From positions 1 to 42,159 of the forward strand of contig JBFXIU010000006.1 of NCBI GenBank assembly GCA_050175615.1: a DNA stretch of 42,159 bases, read 5' to 3'. This document shows, piece by piece, positions 25,621 through 32,375 of this stretch. Under the pieces are notes generated by a model. The model was not told where the DNA came from and did no database searches. It saw nothing but the letters and a program-made list of their open reading frames with translations. This DNA is from CAYXXZ01 sp050175615. Lineage in GTDB: Bacteria; Pseudomonadota; Gammaproteobacteria; Pseudomonadales; Porticoccaceae. The position numbers and the translations under genes are program-made. The number at the start of each line of letters is the position of its first letter. Position 1 is the first letter of the stretch.

Positions 25621-26097
25621 ATGAACCAGACAGCGCTGAAAACAGACAACCTTCCCGACAGAATACCCTGCCTGCTGGCGCCTCTCAGCGAGCGCAAATT
25701 GCTGCTCCCCATCACGGCGGTGGCCGAGGTAATCAACACCATAACCATGCCCGAAGCGGGAAAAGACGGCACCGCGCTCTATGGCTGGATGACCTGGCGG
25801 GATCAGCGCATTCCCCTGATTTCTCTCGAGGCCGTCCTGGGCGCCGCCAAGCCCCAGTTGAAGCTTGAAAATCGTATGGCCATTATCAACGCCATCGGCG
25901 CTGCCGCCGGCCTGGGCTTCTATGCCATCTTGCTCCAGGGGCTGCCCACGCCAGTCCAGGTCAACAGCGATTCCCTTCGGGATGGCGAGGGCGCCGCGCA
26001 AAAACTGGTGCTGATGAATGTGCTGGTGGGCGAGGAAAAGGCTACAGTCGCCAATCTCCCTGAGATAGAGGCGATGGTGGCGGGGTTGAAACCCTAG
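25621..26097 (+). CDS. chpC: CheW-like protein ChpC
   Basis: Second CheW-like adaptor, 158 residues, at the end of the chemosensory operon. Recognisable CheW features are LLAPLSERKLLLPITAVAEV near residue 20, TWRDQRIPLISLEAVLG near 65 and NRMAIINAI. In Pseudomonas ChpC is thought to link further receptors to the kinase. The ATG at 25621 was chosen over an in-frame GTG at 25609, because GGAGAA (25611-25616) then lies at the correct spacing. Homologues of chpD and chpE do not follow; a chromate transporter gene does. Confidence 0.88.
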   Translation: MNQTALKTDNLPDRIPCLLAPLSERKLLLPITAVAEVINTITMPEAGKDGTALYGWMTWRDQRIPLISLEAVLGAAKPQLKLENRMAIINAIGAAAGLGFYAILLQGLPTPVQVNSDSLRDGEGAAQKLVLMNVLVGEEKATVANLPEIEAMVAGLKP

Positions 26098-26139
26098 GCG
26101 TGCTGGCTGCGCATTAAAAGATGTGTATTTAGCCCTTGT

Positions 26140-27351
26140 ATGACCAAGATCGAAACCCATAGCCACCACAGCCACCCCTGGTCGATATTTGTTGTTTTTC
26201 TTCGCCTTGGCCTGACCTCCTTTGGCGGGCCTGTTGCCCACCTCGGCTATTTTCGCGATGAATTTGTCACTCGCCGCCAGTGGCTGTCGGAGCGCAGTTA
26301 TGGCGACCTGGTGGCGCTGTGCCAGTTTCTGCCGGGCCCCGCCAGCAGCCAGGTCGGTCTGGCGCTGGGACTCTACCGTGGCGGATACGCTGGCGCTGCG
26401 GCGGCCTGGGCGGGTTTTACCCTGCCCTCTGCGCTCGCCCTGATATTTTTTGCCCTGGGAGTAACCCGCTTTGGCGACATTCTTCCGCCGGGGGTTCTCC
26501 ACGGCCTGAAAGTGGTGGCGGTTGCCGTTGTCGCCCAGGCGGTATGGGGAATGGCGCGCAACCTGTGCACGAATGGCTTGCGAATAACGCTAATGGCCAT
26601 TGCCTGCTGCCTGGTGGTGCTGATGCCTTTTCCCTGGGTGCAGGTTGCCGTGATTGGCGCTGCCGGGGTTGCCGGTGCTTTGCTCTGCACAGCGCAGCAG
26701 GATAACGGCCATGAACCTCTGCCCATTGCCGTTGGCCGCGGTGTCGCCTTGCTGTGTTTGGCGCTGTTCTTTACCCTGTTGATGACTTTGCCGCTGCTGG
26801 CGAAGCTGGCGCCAAACCAGGTCTTGGCATTGATAGATGCCTTTTATCGCGCCGGCGCGCTGATTTTTGGCGGCGGCCATGTTGTACTGCCGCTGCTCCA
26901 GGCAGAGGTCGTGCCCTCGGGTTGGGTGAGCGGCTCCGACTTTCTCGCCGGCTATGGCGCGGCTCAGGCCATACCCGGGCCGCTGGTGACATTCGCCGCT
27001 TTTCTGGGGGCGGCCATGAAGATTGAACCCTCAGGCTGGCTGGGGGCGGCCATCTGCCTGTTGGCCATCTATACGCCCTCGTTTTTACTGGTGGTGGGTG
27101 CTCTACCCTTTTGGGAGCAGATCCGCCACAACCTTCACATTCGTGCGGCTCTTGCCGGTATCAATGCGGCAGTGGTTGGCCTGCTGCTGGCAGCGCTCTA
27201 TCAACCTCTATGGACGAGTGCGATTGTCCAGCCACAGGATTTTGCCCTGGCGCTGGCCGCCTTGATTGCACTGATGTTCTGGAAACTGCCGCCCTGGCTG
27301 GTGGTAATGGCTGCGGCTGCGGGGGGGTGGTTGTTAGCCCTGGTTTTTTAA
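26140..27351 (+). CDS. chrA: Chromate transporter ChrA
   Basis: Long-chain chromate ion transporter, 403 residues, an inner-membrane protein with two homologous CHR domains. The first begins FLRLGLTSFGGPVAHLGYFR (about residue 20) and contains LCQFLPGPASSQVGLALG. The second contains FYRAGALIFGGGHVVLPLL (about 235) and GAAQAIPGPLVTFAAFLGA. About ten to twelve hydrophobic segments are visible. Characterised relatives expel chromate and give resistance; sulphate is a possible competing substrate. The His-rich N-terminal stretch HSHHSHP is unusual but short. The ribosome site before ATG 26140 is weak. The gene lies 42 bases after chpC and ends at a strong hairpin. Confidence 0.93.
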   Translation: MTKIETHSHHSHPWSIFVVFLRLGLTSFGGPVAHLGYFRDEFVTRRQWLSERSYGDLVALCQFLPGPASSQVGLALGLYRGGYAGAAAAWAGFTLPSALALIFFALGVTRFGDILPPGVLHGLKVVAVAVVAQAVWGMARNLCTNGLRITLMAIACCLVVLMPFPWVQVAVIGAAGVAGALLCTAQQDNGHEPLPIAVGRGVALLCLALFFTLLMTLPLLAKLAPNQVLALIDAFYRAGALIFGGGHVVLPLLQAEVVPSGWVSGSDFLAGYGAAQAIPGPLVTFAAFLGAAMKIEPSGWLGAAICLLAIYTPSFLLVVGALPFWEQIRHNLHIRAALAGINAAVVGLLLAALYQPLWTSAIVQPQDFALALAALIALMFWKLPPWLVVMAAAAGGWLLALVF

Positions 27352-27354
27352 GGG

Positions 27355-27384
27355 GCAGGCCGCATGAGTCTGCGGCCTGCGTTT
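27355..27384 (+). terminator. Terminator hairpin after chrA
   Basis: GCAGGCCGCA (27355-27364) and TGCGGCCTGC (27371-27380) are perfect 10-base complements with a 6-base loop, followed by GTTTAT. It starts 3 bases after the chrA stop and lies between convergent genes, so it probably ends transcription from the Pil-Chp/chrA side. The T-run is short. A run of six T/A pairs (TTTTTTAA) just before the stem could help in the other direction only weakly. Confidence 0.75.
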
Positions 27385-27411
27385 ATAAAGTGCAGCGATT
27401 ATCTGCAGCCG

Positions 27412-27723
27412 TTACTTACAGCTAAGTGAGGCGTAATAGGCGGCGAGGTTGGCAAGATCGTCGTCGCTCAAGGGCGCAGCCATTGGCGACATGGTGGGTT
27501 CGGTGCGGGTGCCGTCGCGGAACGCTTTGATCTGCTTGGCGAGATACTCTTCCTTTTGGCCGGCCAGGTTTGGCCACATGCCGACGGCGCTGATACCGTT
27601 GGCGCCATGACAGGCCGCACAGCTGGCGGCTTTGGCTTTGCCCGCTTCGATATCGGCGGCGAAAACGGTTGATGCTGAGAAAGCAGCTGTTGCAATAACA
27701 GCGGATAACAGATAGTTCTTCAT
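27412..27723 (-). CDS. Small monoheme cytochrome c
   Basis: Exported c-type cytochrome, 103 residues. A signal peptide (MKNYLLSAVIATAAFSASTVFA, cut about residue 22) is followed by one heme site CAACH and the sequence GANGISAVGMWPNLAGQKEEYL. A distal methionine lies in TMSPMAAPLSDDDLANLAAYY. This matches the periplasmic cytochrome c4/c5-like class I domain used as an electron carrier to terminal oxidases. The ATG at 27723 was chosen because it starts the signal peptide; the frame continues 45 codons upstream without sense. It stands alone between chrA and argA. Confidence 0.9.
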   Translation of the reverse strand: MKNYLLSAVIATAAFSASTVFAADIEAGKAKAASCAACHGANGISAVGMWPNLAGQKEEYLAKQIKAFRDGTRTEPTMSPMAAPLSDDDLANLAAYYASLSCK

Positions 27724-27863
27724 GGCAAGTACTCTCAGTAGTGATGGAAAATCGTTAAACCTGTGTATCGGTGTGATCGCCGTTTTTCGGCCTAGAATAG
27801 CAGAAGTTCTGCCGTGCTTACACCCCAGATAACAGAAGTGGGCTCCAGGCGTTAACAAACCCT

Positions 27864-29165
27864 TTACAGGGCTTTGCAGAAAATCTTTGAATTTCTGGTG
27901 TAGTTGTAGAGCATTTTTTTCTCCTTGGGCAGATTCTCCAGCCTGCCCGGGCTGAAGCCCTGCTCAAGGAACCAGTGTGCCGTCTGGGTGGTGAGAACAA
28001 AGAGATCGGCAATGCCGAGCACCTTTGCCTGCTTTTCAATATGGGCGAGAAGCTTGGCGGCAAAGCCACGGTTTTTATAGTCTTCATGGGTGGCGACGCA
28101 GGCCAGTTCGGCGGCATTCTGTTCCGGAAAGGGGTAGAGTGCGGCGCAGGCGACAATGACATTTTCAGCGTCCACCACCAGGTAGAAACGGGAAATTTCC
28201 CGTTCCAGAAGCTCCCGTGAGCGCTTGACCAGAACCCCGGCCTCTTCCAGGGGGGCGATAATATCCAGGAGGCCGGGCACATCATCGATGGCGGCCTGGC
28301 GAATGGTTTCCTGGCCGTGGTGCAGCACCAGGGTGCCTTCGCCGGCGCGGGTAAAGAGTTCGCCGAGAAGCGCGCCGTCTTTGCTGTAGCTAATGATATG
28401 TGCTCTGGGCACGCCGCGACGGCAGGCGTAAAGCGCCGCCGCCAAGGTGGTGCGGGTGGTTTTGTCCATGTCCTGCCGTTCGAGCAGGGGCGCCACTTCG
28501 TCCACCGGCAGCAGGCGAATCAGGTCGCCGTTGTTGTGGACGCCCTCTTCGGCGCTGAAGAGAATGAGCTTTTCTGCCTGCAGGGCGATAGCGGTTTCAA
28601 TGGCCACATTTTCGTAGGTGAGGTTAAAGGCTTCACCGGTGGCGGAATAACCCAGGGGCGATAGCAGCACAATGGCGTTGGCATCCAGTTGCCGGGAAAT
28701 TCCCTGGGCGTCAATTTTGCGCACTTCGCCGGTGAGGTGAAAGTCGATGCCGTCGCGAACGCCAACGGGTTTGGCGCTGATAAAGTTGCCGCTGACCACC
28801 CGCAGTCGCGAACCGTGCATGGGGGAGTTGGCCAGCCCCAGGCTGAGCATGGCCTCGATAGCGATACGGGTACTGCCGACGGCCTCTTTGACGCCGGCCA
28901 TGGCGGTTTCGTCGGTAATGCGCTGTTGATTGCAAAAATGGGGTTCGAGCCCCATCTGCTGAAGGCGCTGCTCAATTTGCGGGCGGGCGCCGTGGACAAG
29001 AACAATGCGAATGCCGAGGGAGTTGAGCAGGGCGATATCGTGAATGATATGGGAAAAATTGCCGTCGACCACGCCGTCGCCGCCAACAGCGACAACAAAG
29101 GTCTTGCCCCTGTGCATATTGATGTAGGGGGAGGTGTCCCGGAAAAATTTAACGTAGTCCGTCAC
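27864..29165 (-). CDS. argA: N-acetylglutamate synthase ArgA
   Basis: First enzyme of arginine synthesis, acetylating glutamate with acetyl-CoA. It has 433 residues, in the normal range. The N-terminal amino-acid-kinase domain (about 1-285) contains VVAVGGDGVVDG and VLVHGARPQIE; it binds the arginine feedback signal in known enzymes. The C-terminal GNAT acetyltransferase domain (about 290-433) has the acetyl-CoA motif CVATHEDYKNRGFAAKLL and LTTQTAHWFLEQGF. It ends 140 bases before the cytochrome gene and follows argE by 47 bases. Confidence 0.95.
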   Translation of the reverse strand: MTDYVKFFRDTSPYINMHRGKTFVVAVGGDGVVDGNFSHIIHDIALLNSLGIRIVLVHGARPQIEQRLQQMGLEPHFCNQQRITDETAMAGVKEAVGSTRIAIEAMLSLGLANSPMHGSRLRVVSGNFISAKPVGVRDGIDFHLTGEVRKIDAQGISRQLDANAIVLLSPLGYSATGEAFNLTYENVAIETAIALQAEKLILFSAEEGVHNNGDLIRLLPVDEVAPLLERQDMDKTTRTTLAAALYACRRGVPRAHIISYSKDGALLGELFTRAGEGTLVLHHGQETIRQAAIDDVPGLLDIIAPLEEAGVLVKRSRELLEREISRFYLVVDAENVIVACAALYPFPEQNAAELACVATHEDYKNRGFAAKLLAHIEKQAKVLGIADLFVLTTQTAHWFLEQGFSPGRLENLPKEKKMLYNYTRNSKIFCKAL

Positions 29166-29212
29166 TGGCTGTCCCCCGTGGCTGGCGATGAATGAAGCTG
29201 ATTATAAATACC

Positions 29213-30364
29213 TCAGCCGGCTTCTAACAGGGTTTCCTGCAAACAGCTGTCGATAATCAGTTTTCGAATCAATTCCACGGCGGGATTGATCTGCGCCAGG
29301 GAGAGATATTCATTGGGTTGGTGGGCCTGATCGATATTGCCGGGACCCATCACCACCACATCCATGCCCAGTTGCTGCAGAAAGGGCGCTTCAGTGGCAA
29401 ACGCCACCGCCTCCACGGGCTGGCCGGTGAGGCGGTTGCACAATGCCGCCAGCTCGCTGTTGTCGCCACTGGCAAAGGATGGAATGCTGAAATGCTTGAG
29501 CGCGATGGGCGTGCCCTCGGCATCCCCCAGGGGAAGCAGTCTGGCGTTGAGCATATGCTGGAGTTCAACCACGTCCATGCCGGGCAGGGGGCGAATTTCG
29601 AAATCCAGTTCGCAGCGGCCGCAGATACGATTGTGGTTGTCGCCGCCGTGGACACAGCCCAGGTTGAGTGTCGGGTAGTCCACCGCAAACAGCGGCGAGC
29701 GGTATTGGGCGCGCAATTCCGCCTGTATTTGGCACAGTTCCGTCAGCACCTTTTGCAGGGTATGCATGGCGTTGCGGCCGAGGTGGGGATTGCTGGAGTG
29801 ACCCGACTGGCCTTCGATGGTCAGGGATTCGACAATAATGCCCTTGTGCATGGCAATGGGTTTCATGCTGGTGGGTTCGCCGATCAGGGCGCGGCGGGCT
29901 ACGGGTTTTCCCGCCTTGACCAACGCCATGGCGCCGGACATGGACGACTCTTCATCGGCGGTGGCGAGAATGATCAGCGGTTGTTTGAAATGGCGATCGG
30001 CCAGGGGTTTGAACGCTTCGATGGCGAGGGCAAAAAAACTTTTCATGTCGGCGCTGCCGAGGCCGTAGAAGCGGCCATCCCGCTCCGTCAACTTGAACGG
30101 ATTTTGTTGCCACAGGGCTTCGTCGCAGGGCACGGTGTCGGAGTGCCCCGCCAGCACCAGGCCGCCGGAGCCGCTGCCATAGGTGGCGATAAGGTTGGCC
30201 TTGTGGGGGTGGTCAAGGCGCATGATTTCGCAGGCAAAGCCCAGATCCTCCAGCCATTCGGCCAGCATTTCGATCACCTCCAGATTGCCGTGGTCATGGC
30301 CGGGGGATGTGCTGCTGATCGAATTGGTGGCGATCAGGTTTTTGATCATCTGTTCGAGTTTCAT
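29213..30364 (-). CDS. argE: Acetylornithine deacetylase ArgE
   Basis: M20 metallopeptidase-family enzyme, 383 residues, hydrolysing N-acetylornithine to ornithine and acetate. Metal ligands are visible: His74 and Asp76 (AGHSDTVP), Asp106 (LGSADMK), Glu138/Glu139 (ATADEESSM) and a C-terminal His in the GPGNIDQAHQPNEY region. The start ATG at 30364 gives the family opening MKLEQMIKNLIATNSISST; a longer frame from 30385 adds seven residues without support. It is cotranscribed with argA and divergent from the GspE-type gene. Confidence 0.95.
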   Translation of the reverse strand: MKLEQMIKNLIATNSISSTSPGHDHGNLEVIEMLAEWLEDLGFACEIMRLDHPHKANLIATYGSGSGGLVLAGHSDTVPCDEALWQQNPFKLTERDGRFYGLGSADMKSFFALAIEAFKPLADRHFKQPLIILATADEESSMSGAMALVKAGKPVARRALIGEPTSMKPIAMHKGIIVESLTIEGQSGHSSNPHLGRNAMHTLQKVLTELCQIQAELRAQYRSPLFAVDYPTLNLGCVHGGDNHNRICGRCELDFEIRPLPGMDVVELQHMLNARLLPLGDAEGTPIALKHFSIPSFASGDNSELAALCNRLTGQPVEAVAFATEAPFLQQLGMDVVVMGPGNIDQAHQPNEYLSLAQINPAVELIRKLIIDSCLQETLLEAG

Positions 30365-30402
30365 GGCCGAGCCTTGGAGGAGCAAACCTGGTTGATGGTA
30401 TT

Positions 30403-30453
30403 GGCGCTGCCATTAATGGGCATAGACCCGGTTCCCTGTCTTTTGGCAGCGCC
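30403..30453. promoter_or_regulatory. Inverted repeat in argE / ATPase gap
   Basis: GGCGCTGCCA (30403-30412) and TGGCAGCGCC (30444-30453) are perfect 10-base inverted copies separated by 31 bases, in the 232-base non-coding region between the divergent genes argE and the ATPase. It is followed by an A/T-rich stretch (GTTAAAAATATCACTTTTAC) that may hold promoter elements. It does not match an ArgR box that I can recognise. It could be an operator for looping or a long-loop RNA hairpin. Confidence 0.4.
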
Positions 30454-30596
30454 GTTAAAAATATCACTTTTACAGAATTCCCGCTGCAAAAGATTTGCCG
30501 AATTGCAGTCATTTGCCAGGAGCGAGGTTCAGGCAATGGGCTTTGCCTTTGTCAGCCATTCCCCTACAATCGAAGCGCAATCTAAAGGATAAATTT

Positions 30597-32375
30597 ATGC
30601 AGTTTCCCAAAGGGGTAGAGCGCACTCTCGAGGTTCCCGTGCTGCTCGTGGAATTGGTCAACGATGGTCTGCTCAGTCGCACTGAAGCCAACAGAATCAG
30701 CAGCCAGGAGAGAAACCGCGAGCAGCTCCAGTGGCATCCCCTCAGCTATATCGCCAGCCTGCAGCCGGAAAACAGCAAAGCGCCGGGCAGAACCCTGGAT
30801 GTGGACACACTGTCGGCCTGGTTTGCGGAAAAGTGCGGCCTGCCGCTCTGGCATATAGATCCCCTCAAGGCCAATGTTCCCGCACTCACTGCCGTGATGT
30901 CGTTTGAATTTGCCAAGCGCCACAATATTCTCTGCGTCGAGGTCAGCGACCGCGAAGTGGTGATCGCCACCGGTCAGCCCTTTATGCTGGGCTGGTTAGA
31001 CACTGTTGAACAGGTAACCCGCAAGCCGGTGCGCCGAGTGGTTACCAATGTGGATGATTTGCGCAAATACACCACGGAATTCTATTCCCTGGCGCGCTCT
31101 GTACAGGGGGCGGGCAAACAGCAGAGCACTGAGACCCGCACCACCGTCACCAATATGGAGCAGTTGCTGCAGCTGGGCAGCCTCAAGGATCCGGACGCCC
31201 AGGATCAGCACATTGTGCGCATCGTCGACTGGTTGTTTCAGTATGCTTTTGAACAGCGCGCCAGCGATATTCACATTGAACCCCGCCGCGACAAAGGCAA
31301 GGTGCGCTTTCGCATTGACGGCGTTCTCCACCAGGTTTACGAGCTGCCCAGTCAGGTCATGCAGGCCATGGTCAGCCGTCTTAAAATTCTCGCCCGCATG
31401 AACGTGGCGGAGCGCCGCAAACCCCAGGATGGTCGCGTCAAAACCCAGTCGCCCCAGGGCGGAGAAGTTGAGCTGCGCCTCTCGACCCTGCCCACCGCGT
31501 TTGGCGAAAAGTTGGTGATGCGCATTTTTGATCCCGAGGTGCTGCTGCGCAGTTTTGCCGACCTCGGGCTCACTGGCCACGACCATCAGCGCTGGCAGGA
31601 AATGGTCTCCAGACCCCACGGCATTGTTCTGGTTACCGGTCCCACCGGGTCGGGCAAAACCACCACCCTCTATTCCACCCTCAAGCAGCTGGCCACCGAA
31701 GAGGTCAATGTCAGCACTGTGGAAGATCCCATCGAAATGGTGGTGGACGCTTTTAACCAAACCCAGGTGCAGCACAACATTGAACTGGATTTCGCCTCGG
31801 GCATTCGCACCCTGATGCGCCAGGATCCCGACATTATCATGGTGGGCGAAATTCGCGACGGTGAAACCGCAGACATGGCCATTCAGGCGGCGCTCACCGG
31901 CCACCTGGTGCTGTCGACCCTGCACACCAATGATGCTCCGGGCGCCGTTACCCGGCTGCAGGATCTGGGTATTCCCGCCCATTTGTTGCGGGTGACCCTG
32001 AACGGCGTTATGGCGCAGCGCCTGGTGCGCCTGCTTTGTCCCCACTGCAAAGAGGCGACAGCGGTGGATGACAAGGTTTGGCAGCAACTGGTCAGCCCCT
32101 GGAAAATTGAGTGCCCCGCTCAGGTTTATCAACCGGTTGGCTGTCTTGAGTGCCGCAATACCGGTTTTCTCGGCCGCCAGGGCATCTATGAAATAATGCC
32201 CGCCAGCAAAGCCCTTAAAAGTGCCATTTCTGAGCACACAGATATTGCCGTTTTGCGCGCTCAGGCATTGAAGGAGGGCATGCGCACACTGCGCCTCAGC
32301 GGCGCCAAAAAAATAGCCGCAGGGCTGACCTCGGTGGAAGAAGTATTACGGGTGACAGCAGATCATGACAGTTGA
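30597..32375 (+). CDS. Stand-alone GspE/PilB-type secretion ATPase
   Basis: Hexameric secretion/pilus-assembly ATPase, 592 residues. Its N-terminal half (about 60-180) resembles the GspE N-domain (FAKRHNILCVEVSDREVVIA). The ATPase core has Walker A GPTGSGKTT at about residue 348, the Asp box VSTVEDPIEMVVD, Walker B DIIMVGEIRDGE and the His box GHLVLSTLHTNDA. A zinc-type four-cysteine motif is intact (CPHC 481-484, CLEC 516-519), as in assembly, not retraction, ATPases. No gspD, gspF, pilC or prepilin gene is nearby. Pseudomonas has a comparable orphan ATPase near argE/argA, as I recall (PA5210). AAAGGAT precedes ATG 30597. Its partner complex is unknown. Confidence 0.9.
   Translation: MQFPKGVERTLEVPVLLVELVNDGLLSRTEANRISSQERNREQLQWHPLSYIASLQPENSKAPGRTLDVDTLSAWFAEKCGLPLWHIDPLKANVPALTAVMSFEFAKRHNILCVEVSDREVVIATGQPFMLGWLDTVEQVTRKPVRRVVTNVDDLRKYTTEFYSLARSVQGAGKQQSTETRTTVTNMEQLLQLGSLKDPDAQDQHIVRIVDWLFQYAFEQRASDIHIEPRRDKGKVRFRIDGVLHQVYELPSQVMQAMVSRLKILARMNVAERRKPQDGRVKTQSPQGGEVELRLSTLPTAFGEKLVMRIFDPEVLLRSFADLGLTGHDHQRWQEMVSRPHGIVLVTGPTGSGKTTTLYSTLKQLATEEVNVSTVEDPIEMVVDAFNQTQVQHNIELDFASGIRTLMRQDPDIIMVGEIRDGETADMAIQAALTGHLVLSTLHTNDAPGAVTRLQDLGIPAHLLRVTLNGVMAQRLVRLLCPHCKEATAVDDKVWQQLVSPWKIECPAQVYQPVGCLECRNTGFLGRQGIYEIMPASKALKSAISEHTDIAVLRAQALKEGMRTLRLSGAKKIAAGLTSVEEVLRVTADHDS

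Noticed and set aside
30996..32237. Minus-strand frame of 413 codons opposite the secretion ATPase
   Set aside because: The sense strand has every Walker and zinc motif in place; the antisense frame has none of its own.
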